From: Paenibacillus sp. Root52
GTDB lineage: Bacteria > Bacillota > Bacilli > Paenibacillales > Paenibacillaceae
Length of the DNA stretch: 64,000 bases
Assembly: GCF_001426865.1 (NCBI RefSeq)
Contig: NZ_LMFO01000009.1
Coordinates: 1 to 64,000 of the forward strand
Reading direction: 5' to 3'
Every line of letters begins with the position of its first letter. Positions within the stretch are counted from its first letter, which is position 1. The notes below the pieces were generated by a model. It saw only the letters and a program-made list of their open reading frames with translations, had not been told where the DNA came from and searched no databases. The translations under genes were made by a program, and so were the position numbers. This document shows, in pieces, positions 9,110 through 19,685 of the stretch.

Positions 9110-9769
9110 ATGTCGGATATTTTGAAGGTAGCAATGCCTAAGGGACGAATCTATAAAAAAGCTTCAAAGTTATTCCGTGAAGCAGGTCTCGACATTCCCG
9201 TTGATGTGGATGACACACGCAAGCTGGTGATCGAGGTGCCGGAAGCTGGCATGGAGTTTATTATGGCGAAGCCTGTGGATGTCCCGACCTATGTAGAATA
9301 TGGTGTGGCTGATATCGGGATCGTGGGCAAGGACGTACTGCTTGAGGAAAACCGGGATGTCTATGAGCTGCTCAACCTGGGAATTGCACAGTGCCGGATG
9401 TCCGTTATTGGGCTTCCTGATTGGAAGCCAGGTATTCAGCAACGTGTAGCAACCAAATACCCGATCATTGCTTCCCAATATTTCAGAGAACAAGGACAGC
9501 AGGTGGAAGTCATTAAGCTGAACGGCTCTATTGAGCTTGCGCCACTAATTGGCCTAGCCGACCGAATCGTCGATCTAGTAGAGACGGGGCAGACGCTACG
9601 TGAGAATGGACTAGTGGAAATGAATTCGATTCTGGATATCACCAGTCGCCTTATTGCTAACCGAGTTAGTTATCGGATGAAGAATGATCGGATTCAATCG
9701 TTATGCGATGCATTGCAGAGGGTTATTCCAGCATCGACGGAGACGCCTAGTGGGATACTGAGAGGCTGA
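9110..9769 (+). CDS. hisG: ATP phosphoribosyltransferase, short form
   Basis: At 219 residues it lacks the C-terminal regulatory domain of long HisG proteins, so it needs HisZ, which lies just upstream. It joins ATP and PRPP to give phosphoribosyl-ATP, the first step of histidine synthesis. Conserved segments are [22 protein letters not shown] and the PRPP-binding region [18 protein letters not shown]. The start is ATG 9110 behind AAAGGGGAGC at 9091-9100. Confidence 0.96.
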   Translation: MSDILKVAMPKGRIYKKASKLFREAGLDIPVDVDDTRKLVIEVPEAGMEFIMAKPVDVPTYVEYGVADIGIVGKDVLLEENRDVYELLNLGIAQCRMSVIGLPDWKPGIQQRVATKYPIIASQYFREQGQQVEVIKLNGSIELAPLIGLADRIVDLVETGQTLRENGLVEMNSILDITSRLIANRVSYRMKNDRIQSLCDALQRVIPASTETPSGILRG

Positions 9770-9942
9770 CGAAAGCCTCTTATCTTATTATCATGGACAT
9801 GTAGCAGGCCTCGTAAATGCGTAGCGGAGCATGGTGTACTAAGACTACACTTGGAGCGAAACTGCGGCTTGATAGAAATTATGGATATCAAAGAATGATC
9901 ATATAGCATGGTGGTATTACAGGAGAGAAGGAGGTTATATGC

Positions 9943-11247
9943 ATGAAGATTGTACCTGCACGGGAGTTTAATCTGAAGCGGGAAGTCGAATATGGTACAC
10001 CTGAGCAAAATGAAACTGTACGGCGCATTGTCAGTGACATCCGCCGAGAAGGTGATACTGCGTTGCTCCGATACACAGAGCAACTGGATCGGACGAAGCT
10101 CGCGGCTTCAGAGCTTCGTGTGCCGCAGGAAGAGCTACAAGCAGCGTATGCCGCGGTGGAGCCATCATTTGTAACGGCGATTCGGCAGGCCGCCGCTAAT
10201 ATTCGTGCGTTTCATGAGAAGCAGAAACGCAATTCTTGGATGGATTGGCAGCCAGACGGCAGTCTGCTGGGCCAGGTAATCCGACCGCTGAAGCGGGTCG
10301 GTGTGTATGTACCTGGCGGCAAAGCAGCGTACCCTTCGTCGGTGCTGATGAATGTGATTCCGGCACAGGTAGCGGGTGTGCCGGAGATTGTTCTGGTGAC
10401 GCCGCCATCCACTAATGGTGGCGAAGGCATTAACCCGTACATTCTCGTGGCTGCTGCGGAAGCAGGCGTAAGCGAGATGTACCGGGTTGGCGGCGCGCAA
10501 GCCATCGCCGCCCTCGCCTATGGCACGGAGAGTATTGCCCCGGTGGATAAGATCTGTGGACCGGGCAATATTTACGTGGCGCTCGCGAAGCGCGAGGTGT
10601 ATGGGGCAGTCGATATCGACAGTATCGCGGGGCCGAGTGAGATTGTGGTGCTCGCCGATGACACGGCGAACCCGGTGTATGTTGCCGCAGACTTATTGTC
10701 GCAGGCGGAACATGACGAGATGGCATCGGCTATTCTCGTCACGACTTCGGCTACGCTGGCGGAAGCCGTGCAGACCGAGGTGAAGCAGCAACTGGAAGTG
10801 TTGCCGCGTAGAGATATAGCGGCTGCTTCGGTGGAGCAGTATGGTGCAATTATCGTGGTTGATTCCTTAGATGAAGGAATTGATGTGGTGAATCGTCTTG
10901 CACCGGAGCACTTAGAGATTATGGTGCAAGAGCCGATGGCTTACGCCGGACGGATTGAGAACGCTGGTGCCATCTTCTTAGGCCCATATAGCTCGGAACC
11001 GGTAGGGGATTATTTTGCCGGCCCGAATCATATTATTCCGACGAATGGTACAGCCCGGTTCAGTTCACCGGTGGATGTGGATGATTTTATTAAGAAATCC
11101 AGCTTGATCTATTACAGCAAGGAAGCGTTGCTCCAGAACGGAGCAGCTATTATAGAATTGGCTCGGCATGAAGGTCTTGAAGGACACGCCCGCGCAATCG
11201 CTGTGCGGTTAGAACAGGAAGGAAAGGCGGAATCAGATAATGGATAA
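9943..11247 (+). CDS. hisD: Histidinol dehydrogenase
   Basis: The 434-residue zinc enzyme oxidises histidinol to histidine in two NAD-dependent steps. It shows [16 protein letters not shown], the [13 protein letters not shown] segment and [10 protein letters not shown], with the catalytic Glu-His region HLEIMV near residue 325 and GPNHIIPT. The start is ATG 9943 behind AAGGAGG (9928-9934). It is separated from hisG by 173 bases and overlaps hisB by 8 bases. The middle of the gene is noticeably GC-rich compared with its neighbours. Confidence 0.97.
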   Translation: MKIVPAREFNLKREVEYGTPEQNETVRRIVSDIRREGDTALLRYTEQLDRTKLAASELRVPQEELQAAYAAVEPSFVTAIRQAAANIRAFHEKQKRNSWMDWQPDGSLLGQVIRPLKRVGVYVPGGKAAYPSSVLMNVIPAQVAGVPEIVLVTPPSTNGGEGINPYILVAAAEAGVSEMYRVGGAQAIAALAYGTESIAPVDKICGPGNIYVALAKREVYGAVDIDSIAGPSEIVVLADDTANPVYVAADLLSQAEHDEMASAILVTTSATLAEAVQTEVKQQLEVLPRRDIAAASVEQYGAIIVVDSLDEGIDVVNRLAPEHLEIMVQEPMAYAGRIENAGAIFLGPYSSEPVGDYFAGPNHIIPTNGTARFSSPVDVDDFIKKSSLIYYSKEALLQNGAAIIELARHEGLEGHARAIAVRLEQEGKAESDNG

Positions 11248-11869
11248 TCAAGAGAATGGCTTAGGACTAGAGAACAAAGGTACTGTGCGCGAAGCACAGG
11301 TAGACCGCAAAACGAATGAGACCAATATTCAACTCGCATTTGCCGTAGATGGAACGGGTCAATCGGTGATTGAGACGGATGTTCCATTTCTGAATCACAT
11401 GCTGGATCTGTTCACGAAGCACGGACAATTCGATCTAAACGTACAAGCGCGCGGGGACATTGATATTGATGATCACCACACTGTAGAGGACATCGGCATC
11501 TGTCTCGGACAGACTTTACGAGAAGCATTGGGTGACAAACGGGGCATTAAGCGTTATGCCAGTGTATTCGTACCTATGGATGAGGCTCTCGCTCAGGTCA
11601 TCATTGATGTCAGCAACCGTCCTCACTTTGAGTATCGTGCAGAATATCCATCCCAGCAGGTAGGTAGCTTCTCAACAGAGCTTGTGCATGAGTTTCTGTG
11701 GAAATTGGCATTGGAAGCTCGGATTACCTTACATGTGATTGTGCACTACGGACAAAACACACATCATATGATTGAAGCAATATTCAAGGCACTTGGTCGG
11801 GCATTGGATGAGGCAACGATGATTGATCCACGTGTAACGGGTGTGCCTTCCACGAAGGGAGTGCTGTAG
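11240..11869 (+). CDS. hisB: Imidazoleglycerol-phosphate dehydratase
   Basis: The 209-residue monofunctional enzyme dehydrates imidazoleglycerol phosphate. Metal-binding His clusters are visible: [24 protein letters not shown] and a C-terminal [10 protein letters not shown]. The first 20 residues are a non-conserved hydrophilic extension. It overlaps the 3' end of hisD, consistent with coupled translation. There is no HisN-type phosphatase fusion; that role is filled by hisJ at 15185. Confidence 0.97.
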   Translation: MDNQENGLGLENKGTVREAQVDRKTNETNIQLAFAVDGTGQSVIETDVPFLNHMLDLFTKHGQFDLNVQARGDIDIDDHHTVEDIGICLGQTLREALGDKRGIKRYASVFVPMDEALAQVIIDVSNRPHFEYRAEYPSQQVGSFSTELVHEFLWKLALEARITLHVIVHYGQNTHHMIEAIFKALGRALDEATMIDPRVTGVPSTKGVL

Positions 11870-11872
11870 ACG

Positions 11873-12481
11873 ATGGCGATTGCAATTGTCGATTACGGTA
11901 TGGGGAACCTGCACAGCGTCGGCAAAGCGGTCGAACGTCTAGGTTATGAAGCGCTGGTAACGGGAGACCGTGAGGCGATTCTGGGTGCAGCTGGTGTGAT
12001 TCTGCCCGGTGTAGGTGCATTTGGTGATGCGATGGAGCATCTACGGGAGAGCGGACTGGATGCTGTAGTTAAAGAAGCTGCTGCTGGGTCGAAACCTTTG
12101 CTCGGTATTTGTCTTGGAATGCAGTTATTGTTCAGCTCTAGCGAAGAGCACGGGGAACATGAAGGACTGAACATTTTACCGGGTAAAGTGGTGCGCTTCG
12201 CCCCAGGCGAGCTGAAAGTTCCACATATGGGCTGGAACCGTCTGGAATTCCTACAACCGGAAAGCCCGTTGTTGGCTGGTCTGGATGCAGGACACGTGTA
12301 TTTCGTCCATTCATATCATGCAGTTACTGAAGTGCAAAGTGATCTACTGGCAGTCACCGATTACGGACATCCTGTGACGGCTATTGTGGGTAGAGGATCA
12401 AACTTCGGTATGCAGTTCCATCCGGAAAAGAGCGGCGAGCTAGGTATGAAGCTTCTGGGTAATTTCTTGGCTTTAACGTAA
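11873..12481 (+). CDS. hisH: Imidazole glycerol phosphate synthase, glutaminase subunit
   Basis: The 202-residue class I glutamine amidotransferase supplies ammonia to HisF. The nucleophile Cys is in LLGICLGMQLLF (about residue 81), and the His-Glu pair is in MQFHPEKSG near the C-terminus. It starts 3 bases after hisB. It is separated from its partner hisF by the repeat element and hisA. Confidence 0.97.
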   Translation: MAIAIVDYGMGNLHSVGKAVERLGYEALVTGDREAILGAAGVILPGVGAFGDAMEHLRESGLDAVVKEAAAGSKPLLGICLGMQLLFSSSEEHGEHEGLNILPGKVVRFAPGELKVPHMGWNRLEFLQPESPLLAGLDAGHVYFVHSYHAVTEVQSDLLAVTDYGHPVTAIVGRGSNFGMQFHPEKSGELGMKLLGNFLALT

Positions 12482-12673
12482 ACGTAAACGGCCTGTATAT
12501 GTTTGAGCATTAATAGTGTTCAAATTAGAGCTTCACCGGAATGATCTGAATAACTTGTGTAAGACAACGTAATTTCTATTCGGTACATTGAGGTCAGATT
12601 GGATCATCGTGCAAGAGAGTAGTGAGTTCTGAAATGAAATGCTACTCTAAACTAAATATCAGCTATAAGTGCG

Positions 12674-12879
12674 TGTTCAAAAAGAACGGTTTTCAGTACC
12701 GATAAGATGGGATGAAGCTAGAAATGGAGTAGCGGAGCGTAGGCAGGACTACGTGATCAACTACATTGTTTCCGAAGGAAACAAGCTGTGTAAGCATCCA
12801 CTTATTTCGGCTGAATTCCAAATTCGATGCTGAGATGCCGTCAAGCATTCTTCGTAATCAAAAGCAGACTTTTTGAACA
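12674..12879. repeat. 206-bp element with terminal inverted repeats inside the his operon
   Basis: The ends are perfect 11-bp inverted repeats, TGTTCAAAAAG at 12674 and CTTTTTGAACA at 12869-12879, with looser complementarity continuing inward (GGTTTT...AAAAGC). No reading frame of note lies inside. CTATAA occurs 5 bases outside the left end and 4 bases outside the right end. The element fills most of the only large gap (430 bases) in the his operon. Part of it (GTAGCGGAGC...GACTAC) recurs loosely at about 9820-9860 in the hisG-hisD gap. It resembles a MITE-like intergenic repeat. Confidence 0.65.
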
Positions 12880-12911
12880 ACCTCTATAAAGCGATAATCA
12901 GGAGGGCTTGT

Positions 12912-13646
12912 ATGTCATCTTTTATCATATATCCAGCAATTGATATCCGGGACGGTAAATGTGTAAGACTGGTGCAAGGCGATTACAATCAGGAGACGGT
13001 ATACAACGACGACCCTGTACAAGTTGCCCTATCTTGGGAGAAGCAAGGCGGTACATATGTTCATCTCGTAGATCTGGACGGTGCTAAGGCTGGACATCCC
13101 GTTAATGATGAGCTGATCGGTCGAATCGCTTCAGCAGTAAACGTGCCTGTTCAGGTAGGTGGCGGTCTTCGTACAGTTGCCGATGTGGAGCGTTTGCTCG
13201 GACTTGGCGTTAGCCGACTTATTATTGGAACAGCGGCGATTGAGGATCGTGCTTTTACGGAGGAAGTATTGGGACGATACGGCGATAAGGTTGCCATCGG
13301 GATAGATGCTCGTAATGGTTATGTCGCTACACGAGGCTGGCTCGAAACATCAGAGGTTCAGGCGGAAGTGCTGGCGAAGGAGCTGGCTGCATTCGGCGCA
13401 GAAACATTTATCTTCACTGATATTTCTCGGGACGGCATGATGCAAGGACCAAATGTGGAAGCGATTGTGTCTCTAGCGAAGGCGAGCGGCAGAACCGTCA
13501 TTGCTTCCGGTGGTGTGAGTGTGATGGATGATCTACTTCGCCTTAGCCGCCATGCAGATGATGGCGTAGGTGGAGCAATCGTGGGCAAAGCGCTATATAC
13601 AGGTAGCATCGATCTGACTGAAGCGGTACGTTCGGTGAATAAATAA
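12912..13646 (+). CDS. hisA: ProFAR isomerase
   Basis: The 244-residue (beta/alpha)8 enzyme isomerises ProFAR to PRFAR. The catalytic Asp lies in [15 protein letters not shown] near residue 10, the second in [14 protein letters not shown]. The phosphate loops VGGGLR and ASGGVS are present. The start is ATG 12912 behind CAGGAGGG; the in-frame extension to 12873 overlaps the repeat element and has no ribosome site. hisF follows after 31 bases. Confidence 0.96.
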   Translation: MSSFIIYPAIDIRDGKCVRLVQGDYNQETVYNDDPVQVALSWEKQGGTYVHLVDLDGAKAGHPVNDELIGRIASAVNVPVQVGGGLRTVADVERLLGLGVSRLIIGTAAIEDRAFTEEVLGRYGDKVAIGIDARNGYVATRGWLETSEVQAEVLAKELAAFGAETFIFTDISRDGMMQGPNVEAIVSLAKASGRTVIASGGVSVMDDLLRLSRHADDGVGGAIVGKALYTGSIDLTEAVRSVNK

Positions 13647-13677
13647 GCGAGATATTCGAGTAGAGAGGAAGAGGAGC

Positions 13678-14439
13678 ATGCTGGCAAAAAGAATCATTCC
13701 TTGTCTGGACGTGAAGGACGGACGGGTTGTCAAAGGCGTTAACTTCGTCAATCTTCGCGATGCGGGTGATCCGGTTGAGCTGGCGGCGCTATATGATCGT
13801 GAGGGTGCCGACGAACTGGTATTCCTCGATATTTCCGCTTCGGTAGAAGGACGAGAAACGATGGAAGAAGTCGTACGTCAAACGGCTGGCGAAATTGCGA
13901 TTCCATTTACGGTGGGTGGAGGTATCTCCAAGGTTGAAGATATGAAACGTATTTTGCGAGCAGGCGCGGACAAAATTGCCGTTAATACAGCAGCAGTGCT
14001 TAATCCACAGTTGATTGCAGATGGGGCACGTCGCTTCGGTTCCCAGTGTATTGTGGTAGCGGTGGATGCCAAGTACAACGATGCTTGGGGCGAGTGGGAA
14101 GTCTATACCCATGGAGGCCGGAAAGCTTCAGGCATCAAGGCGCTTGAATGGGTCAAGCAGGCTGAAGAATTAGGAGCAGGTGAAATCTTGCTGACAAGCA
14201 TGGATGCGGATGGTACCAAAGATGGCTTCGATCTAAAGCTGACAGCTGCGGTATCTGAATTGGTGCGTATACCGGTTATCGCCTCAGGCGGTGCCGGCAA
14301 GGAATCCCACTTCTACGATGTGTTCACGGCGGGTAAAGCGGATGCGGGGCTCGCAGCAACGATATTCCATTATAAAGAAATCGCCGTACCGGCGCTAAAA
14401 CAACATTTGAGCGAACAAGGGGTGGAGATCCGTGAGTGA
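13678..14439 (+). CDS. hisF: Imidazole glycerol phosphate synthase, cyclase subunit
   Basis: The 253-residue (beta/alpha)8 cyclase uses HisH-derived ammonia to turn PRFAR into imidazoleglycerol phosphate and AICAR. Catalytic Asp residues are in [14 protein letters not shown] (about 11) and [12 protein letters not shown] (about 130). The start is ATG 13678 behind GGAAGAGGAG. It overlaps hisIE by 8 bases. Confidence 0.97.
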   Translation: MLAKRIIPCLDVKDGRVVKGVNFVNLRDAGDPVELAALYDREGADELVFLDISASVEGRETMEEVVRQTAGEIAIPFTVGGGISKVEDMKRILRAGADKIAVNTAAVLNPQLIADGARRFGSQCIVVAVDAKYNDAWGEWEVYTHGGRKASGIKALEWVKQAEELGAGEILLTSMDADGTKDGFDLKLTAAVSELVRIPVIASGGAGKESHFYDVFTAGKADAGLAATIFHYKEIAVPALKQHLSEQGVEIRE

Positions 14440-15172
14440 TAGAAGTAATGAAATCAAGGAACAATTGTCCCTTACACAGGTAGTGGAGCATATCCGCTGG
14501 AACGATGGATTGGTACCTGCCATTGTACAGGATGCTGAGACTCGTGACGTCTTGATGATGGCTTACATGAACCGGGAGTCTTTGAAGCTGTCGCTGGAAT
14601 CTGGTGAAACGTGGTTCTGGTCGCGTTCTCGTCAAGAGCTATGGCACAAAGGAGCAACATCAGGCAACGTACAACAGATCACTTCGCTAAAATATGATTG
14701 CGATGGTGATACGTTACTTGTTGAGGTTAAACCGAATGGACCAGCTTGCCATACAGGTGAAGTGACTTGTTTCCACAATGAAATCACTGGTTTGCCAGAA
14801 GCGTCCGAACAAGCAAGCGAAGCGAATAGCACGTCTTCTGGTCAGAATGATGCAGCGCTGAGCGAAGCGGAGGCACGTTTTGCTGTACTTGGTGAACTTG
14901 AATCTGTCATTGCAGAACGTGAGCGTGAGCGCCCAGAAGGTGCTTATACAACGTATCTTTTCGACAAGGGCGTAGATAAAATTCTCAAAAAAATCGGTGA
15001 AGAAGCATCGGAGACGATCATTGCCGCGAAAAATAAAGATAATGACGAGCTGCGTCTGGAAGTCAGTGACCTCATGTATCACTTGCTCGTTCTCCTTCAA
15101 GAGCGCAAGTTGCCACTGGACGATATTATGTCAGAGCTGAGCCGTCGTCACGAGCGGCCTCGCCGCGATTAG
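14432..15172 (+). CDS. hisIE: Bifunctional phosphoribosyl-AMP cyclohydrolase / phosphoribosyl-ATP pyrophosphatase
   Basis: The 246-residue fusion has a HisI domain at about 15-125 ([20 protein letters not shown], and metal Cys in DCDGDT and [10 protein letters not shown]) and a HisE domain at about 150-240 ([27 protein letters not shown]). They are joined by a Ser/Glu-rich linker. They carry out steps 2 and 3 of the pathway. It starts with GTG 14432, overlapping the hisF stop. Confidence 0.96.
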   Translation: MSDRSNEIKEQLSLTQVVEHIRWNDGLVPAIVQDAETRDVLMMAYMNRESLKLSLESGETWFWSRSRQELWHKGATSGNVQQITSLKYDCDGDTLLVEVKPNGPACHTGEVTCFHNEITGLPEASEQASEANSTSSGQNDAALSEAEARFAVLGELESVIAERERERPEGAYTTYLFDKGVDKILKKIGEEASETIIAAKNKDNDELRLEVSDLMYHLLVLLQERKLPLDDIMSELSRRHERPRRD

Positions 15173-15184
15173 GAGGAGACAGGC

Positions 15185-16024
15185 GTGCGAATAGACTATC
15201 ATACACATCATGAGCGGTGTGGTCATGCCGTTGGTAAGTTGGAAGAGTATGTGAAGCGTGGCGTAGACATTGGGCTATCCCAGATTGGGCTGTCTGATCA
15301 TATGCCGTTACTCCATGTAGATCCAGCCAATTATTATCCCGAGATGGCTATGCCGATGGATGAGCTTCCACGCTATGTTGAGGAATGTTTCTCCCTGAAG
15401 GAGAAATATCGTGGTCAGATTGATGTACGTGTCGGCCTAGAGGGCGATTATATTGAAGGCTGGGAGAATGAGATCCGAGCAATTATTGAACGGTATCCGT
15501 GGGATTATGTCATTGGATCTGTACATTTCCTGGGCGAATGGGATATTACTGATTTCCGTCAAACGCATCACTGGGAAGGGCGTAACGTGTTGGAGGTATA
15601 TCGCCAATACTATGATGCGGTGAGTAAGGCAGCTGCAACGGGAATGTATGACATTATGGGACATACGGACGTCATCAAGCGATTCGGCTTCTCCCCTGCA
15701 TCTGAGGAGGCAGATGAGCGTATTGCACTGGAGAATGCTGCTCTGCAAGCGATAGCTAAGAGCGGCTGTGCAATGGAGCTTAATGCCTCAGGGTTATCGA
15801 AGCCCTGTGCTGAGATGTTTCCTGGACGGCGGATGCTGACGAAAGCGATTGAATTAGGTATCCCGTTGACGCTTGGCTCAGACGCGCATGATCCTTTGAA
15901 GCTGGGGGATTACCTACCTGAGGCAGAAGCACTCTTGCGTGAGTTAGGGTGTACCGAGGTGGCTGTCTTTGAGAGTCGCCGTCGCTCTTTCGTTCCTTTA
16001 AATGGAGGAGACAGTAGAGTATAA
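15185..16024 (+). CDS. hisJ: Histidinol-phosphatase, PHP family
   Basis: The 279-residue PHP-fold metal phosphatase removes phosphate from histidinol phosphate. Metal-binding motifs are DYHTHHERCGHA at the N-terminus, GLSDHMP, GSVHFLGEWD, GHTDVIKRFG and LGSDAHDP. This is the HisJ/HisK type of Gram-positives, not the HAD type. The start is GTG 15185 behind AGGAGGAGAC. Confidence 0.94.
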   Translation: MRIDYHTHHERCGHAVGKLEEYVKRGVDIGLSQIGLSDHMPLLHVDPANYYPEMAMPMDELPRYVEECFSLKEKYRGQIDVRVGLEGDYIEGWENEIRAIIERYPWDYVIGSVHFLGEWDITDFRQTHHWEGRNVLEVYRQYYDAVSKAAATGMYDIMGHTDVIKRFGFSPASEEADERIALENAALQAIAKSGCAMELNASGLSKPCAEMFPGRRMLTKAIELGIPLTLGSDAHDPLKLGDYLPEAEALLRELGCTEVAVFESRRRSFVPLNGGDSRV

Positions 16025-16088
16025 TAAGGTTGAAAATAACCTTATTCATAAGGGATTATATAGGGGCTTCAACCCTCGGGAGGGCATT

Positions 16089-17036
16089 ATGCAGCAATCG
16101 TTACGTATTTTTTCCGGTTCATCGAACCCGAAGCTGGCAGAACAAGTATGCGACAAGCTGGGAGTACAGCTAGGCAAGATCAAGCTGTCCCGGTTCAAGA
16201 GCGGAGAGATATACGTTCATTATGAAGAGACTATTCGTAACTGTGATGTGTTTCTAATTCAGTCGTTGTCTAACCCGATTAATGAGTTGTTCGTTGAACT
16301 GCTCGTTATGATCGATGCTGCGAAGCGAGCCTCTGCTCGGACAGTGAACATCATCGTTCCCTATTATGGATATGCTCGTCAGGAGCGTAAGTCAGCCCCG
16401 CGTGAACCGATCTCAGCCAAGATGGTTGCCGATGTGTTGACCACGGCTGGAGCGAACCGGGTTGTGACGATTGACCTCCATGCAGCAGCTATCCAAGGAT
16501 TCTTCAATATTCCGGTTGATCATATGACATCATTAGATCTAATCAGTGAGTATTTGTTAAGCAAAGGTATTGAACATCCGGTTGTTGTCTCTCCGGATGC
16601 TGGGCGTGCCTCTATGGCAGAGAAGCTAGCGAACCGGTTGGATTCGCCTTTTGCCATCATGATCAAGAAGAGACCAAGCCATAACGAATCTATCATTACC
16701 CATGTTATTGGTGATGTTGAAGGTCGCACACCGATCATTATTGAGGATCTGATTGATACAGGCACGACAATTCTGAATGTCGTTGAGGGACTCAAGGAGC
16801 GCGGCTCCAATAATGTATACGTATGTGCTACACACGGCTTGTTCTCTGATGGAGCATTAGCGAAACTCAATCATCCCTCGATAGCTGAGGTGGTTGTTAC
16901 CGATTCGATTGCGCTGCCAGATGATCATCCTGAGTGCTTCAAAGTATTACCGGTTTCTCCGATGCTGGCAAGAGCCATTCGTATTATCGTCGATGGCGGC
17001 TCTATGGCAACACTGTTTAGAGATTCTGGCATCTAA
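16089..17036 (+). CDS. prs: Ribose-phosphate pyrophosphokinase
   Basis: The 315-residue enzyme makes PRPP from ribose 5-phosphate and ATP. The flexible loop YARQERKSAPREPI, the segment DLHAAAIQGFFNIPVDH and the PRPP loop IIEDLIDTGTT are intact, although each differs slightly from the usual housekeeping Prs. PRPP is a HisG substrate, and the gene sits last in the his operon 64 bases after hisJ, so it may be a histidine-linked paralogue (inference). The start is ATG 16089 behind GGGAGGGC; the in-frame extension into hisJ has no site. Confidence 0.92.
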   Translation: MQQSLRIFSGSSNPKLAEQVCDKLGVQLGKIKLSRFKSGEIYVHYEETIRNCDVFLIQSLSNPINELFVELLVMIDAAKRASARTVNIIVPYYGYARQERKSAPREPISAKMVADVLTTAGANRVVTIDLHAAAIQGFFNIPVDHMTSLDLISEYLLSKGIEHPVVVSPDAGRASMAEKLANRLDSPFAIMIKKRPSHNESIITHVIGDVEGRTPIIIEDLIDTGTTILNVVEGLKERGSNNVYVCATHGLFSDGALAKLNHPSIAEVVVTDSIALPDDHPECFKVLPVSPMLARAIRIIVDGGSMATLFRDSGI

Positions 17037-17074
17037 TGAAGGATCAGAGAATGAGTTTACTCCATAGAGTTGTT

Positions 17075-17109
17075 CCGTGTCTGAGTTGTCTGCTCAGCAC
17101 GGATTTTTT
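17075..17109 (+). terminator. Terminator of the his-prs operon
   Basis: The hairpin CCGTGTCTGAG...CTCAGCACGG has a 7-base loop and one unpaired T, and is followed by ATTTTTTG. Confidence 0.88.
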
Positions 17110-17176
17110 GTTTTATTCATAAGACAGGCAGAATTCTAGGCAGTCAATTCTTTGCTTGCTCTTCCGAACCATGTGC

Positions 17177-17214
17177 TATAATAACATCAAAATTAATTTA
17201 TGAGAGCGCTTTAA
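17177..17214 (+). promoter_or_regulatory. Extended -10 promoter with a weak cre-like site before the AraC regulator gene
   Basis: TGCTATAAT (TATAAT at 17177-17182) is an extended -10 with a poor -35. TGAGAGCGCTTTAA at 17201-17214 differs from the cre consensus (TGWAANCGNTNWCA) at two positions and would lie in the first transcribed bases, a blocking position for CcpA. Confidence 0.4.
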
Positions 17215-17309
17215 TATGGGGTGATCCAGCCCAGAGGTGCGACAGATGATAAACAATAGAACTGCGGCCGATTCTGTGGTTGGCATCGTAGAGTGAGGAG
17301 TGGGGTCGA

Positions 17310-19568
17310 TTGTCCCGTACTTGGTATTATCGTTTACTATTTTCGTACTTTCCTATTTTCTTTCTGACTGTGACCATACTCATTTTTATCGCGTTTGTTT
17401 TCATTAATGACATCTCTAGGGCCGAAACGAAAAAAGCAGACCGCATCTCGTCCAACTATCTAGCGGATACGGTAGATCACACCATCAGAGATATCGAATT
17501 ATCATTGATGGAGGCGGTACAGAATGACCAAGCCTATAGAGACTATTTTAATCATAGAGTTGGGGCGAGTTCCGAAACAGTCTATGCGATTGCACAGAGT
17601 TTGCGTGAGTTAACCAGTTCGTCTTCATGGATTGAATCCATTTATTTATATGACAATATGAATAAGAGCATTGTGACGGTGAGTGGGCCTAGAGATGTGG
17701 AGAGCTTCTCAGACAAAGCATGGATTGAGCAGACGGTGTCCGGGAAGTTATTTCCGGGATGGCAGCCCGTTAGAGAGTACGATGGAGGTATTATTCAGCG
17801 TGCCCCTATTCGAGTGGTAACCGTTAATAAGGATATGCCTTTGCCTTTTGGATCCCAAGGTACACTTGTGATTAATATTAAAATGAGCAGTATTGAGCAA
17901 ACGGTCGATAACATGGTTAACGGGCAACTTTCCTTCATGACGATTCTGAACCAAGATGGTCAGGTAGTATACAACGCACACTTGGATGATGAAGATGCTA
18001 CAGAAGGAAGAGTATTGAACACGCTTACGCTCGATAGATTAGGTTGGACGTTATCCAGTGGGATCAAGGCGGGCAATCTGTTTGGATGGGTATCTGTTAT
18101 TTCTTATGTATGGGTAGTCATTGCCATTGTGACCGTGGTTAGTGCGATCATCTACATCATTTATGTTACACGTCGAAATTATAAGCCAATTCAGATTATT
18201 ATGAACCGGATTGAAGCACATCAGATTCGGACACTTGAAGATTCGGGATCTCGTAAAGATGAGATGAAAATGATTGATGGTGCGCTTGAAAATCTGATTA
18301 ACCACATGATGGATTATGATGATAAAAAGAGGGAAAATGTACTGTTGCAGCGCAGCAAGCTGTTCAACAGTCTGTTACATGGCGAGCATCTTGACCAAGC
18401 CGCAGCGAGGCTTGAGGAGCTATCTCCATTTGACACCGTGGGGGAGTCTGTCCGCTTCGCTGTAGTCGTTGGAGAGATTAACCGTTACGAGAAGGGATTT
18501 CAAGAGCTTTATACGAGAGGTGAACAAAATACTCTCAAATTCGCATTGATGAATGTTCTACAGGAGCTCTCACGCAACAAGGGCATTCAATGCTGGGCTG
18601 AATGGGTCAGTGCAGAACGGGTAGCCATTCTATTTCTCTCCACAGAGGATAGCAGCGAGCATGATATGACTGGACAGATTCGTGATGTTGCAGAGGATTG
18701 TCGGTTCTGGGTTGATCAGAATCTGCGTATCTCGCTAAGCTTTGGGATTGGGCCGATTGCAGATGGCATTGGGACTATTCGAGAGTCTTATACTGGTGCA
18801 GAAGCGGTCATGCATCGGAAATGGCTGATGAACGGAGACGTGGGTTTGGCCGAGAGTGGGGAGAAATCGAAGCCATTAATAGAGACGTACACCTACTTGC
18901 AGATGATTGCTGACTTTGTTAAGCGATTCCGAATGTCGAGCGGCCAGTGGCGGGAAGAGCTGGAGGAGATTTTCGCGGCGTTTGAGTGTAATATGCTGCC
19001 TGATGAAGATATTCAATCCCTCATTCAAGCGATGCTACAGATGCTTAGCCGTGAAGTGGCACTAATGTCGGAAGAACTTCAGGAGAAGTTGTCAGAAGAC
19101 AATATGAACAAGTGGCTCAAGTCGATAGAGGAAGCAGCGACACTTGCTGATGTAAAAGCATTGCTGTTCGAGGATTTAACCGACCTGTTCAGAACGTATG
19201 TCTCGGTGACAGAGACCAAGAGCTACAAAGCCATGGTCAATGAGATGAAAAGTTATATTGAAGAACAATTTGCCAACCCTGACCTGTCTCTGAAACATTT
19301 AAGTGATCGGTTTCAGATCTCTGGCAAACATGCGAGCTATTTGTTCAAGACGGAATTCAATATGAAGTTTGTGGACTTCGTGACTGAGCTACGAATGAAG
19401 GAGACGGAACGGCTTCTTCGCACGACTGATTTGGCATTGCAGGATATTGCCCTGAAGGTGGGGTATGCTAATGGTATTACGTTGGGGAGAGTATTTAAAC
19501 GAGTTACAGGCATTACTCCAGGCGATTATCGCCGAGCGAAGCGTGAACATCATGCAGATGAGTCATAG
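17310..19568 (+). CDS. Membrane-bound AraC-family regulator of the sugar locus
   Basis: The 752-residue protein has a membrane segment at about 8-32, an extracellular region to about 255 (probably dCACHE-like), and a second membrane segment at about 262-288. A cytoplasmic linker region follows, and a C-terminal AraC double helix-turn-helix lies at about 645-745 (LSLKHLSDRFQIS and LQDIALKVGYANGITLGRVF). This one-component architecture is widespread in Paenibacillus next to LplB/YtcP transporters and probably senses an external saccharide. It starts with TTG 17310 behind GAGGAGTGGGG. It likely activates the genes that follow. Confidence 0.88.
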   Translation: MSRTWYYRLLFSYFPIFFLTVTILIFIAFVFINDISRAETKKADRISSNYLADTVDHTIRDIELSLMEAVQNDQAYRDYFNHRVGASSETVYAIAQSLRELTSSSSWIESIYLYDNMNKSIVTVSGPRDVESFSDKAWIEQTVSGKLFPGWQPVREYDGGIIQRAPIRVVTVNKDMPLPFGSQGTLVINIKMSSIEQTVDNMVNGQLSFMTILNQDGQVVYNAHLDDEDATEGRVLNTLTLDRLGWTLSSGIKAGNLFGWVSVISYVWVVIAIVTVVSAIIYIIYVTRRNYKPIQIIMNRIEAHQIRTLEDSGSRKDEMKMIDGALENLINHMMDYDDKKRENVLLQRSKLFNSLLHGEHLDQAAARLEELSPFDTVGESVRFAVVVGEINRYEKGFQELYTRGEQNTLKFALMNVLQELSRNKGIQCWAEWVSAERVAILFLSTEDSSEHDMTGQIRDVAEDCRFWVDQNLRISLSFGIGPIADGIGTIRESYTGAEAVMHRKWLMNGDVGLAESGEKSKPLIETYTYLQMIADFVKRFRMSSGQWREELEEIFAAFECNMLPDEDIQSLIQAMLQMLSREVALMSEELQEKLSEDNMNKWLKSIEEAATLADVKALLFEDLTDLFRTYVSVTETKSYKAMVNEMKSYIEEQFANPDLSLKHLSDRFQISGKHASYLFKTEFNMKFVDFVTELRMKETERLLRTTDLALQDIALKVGYANGITLGRVFKRVTGITPGDYRRAKREHHADES

Positions 19569-19626
19569 TCATAGGATGCAATGTAACGTGGATTGCTTAT
19601 TTTCGGGTAAACGAGCTTAAAGTGAG

Positions 19627-19685
19627 GGGTGGATTTCTCGCAGGTGTTCTCCGTAGGAGGGTTACTTGCTGGAATCCACCCTTTT
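19627..19685 (+). terminator. Terminator after the AraC-type gene
   Basis: GGGTGGATT pairs with AATCCACCC across a 37-base loop and is followed by TTTTA. The long loop makes it weaker than the others in this window. Confidence 0.55.

Noticed and set aside
9770-9942. Second full copy of the 206-bp inverted-repeat element
   Set aside because: Only a short internal stretch (GTAGCGGAGC...GACTAC) is similar. The terminal TGTTCAAAAAG repeats are missing.
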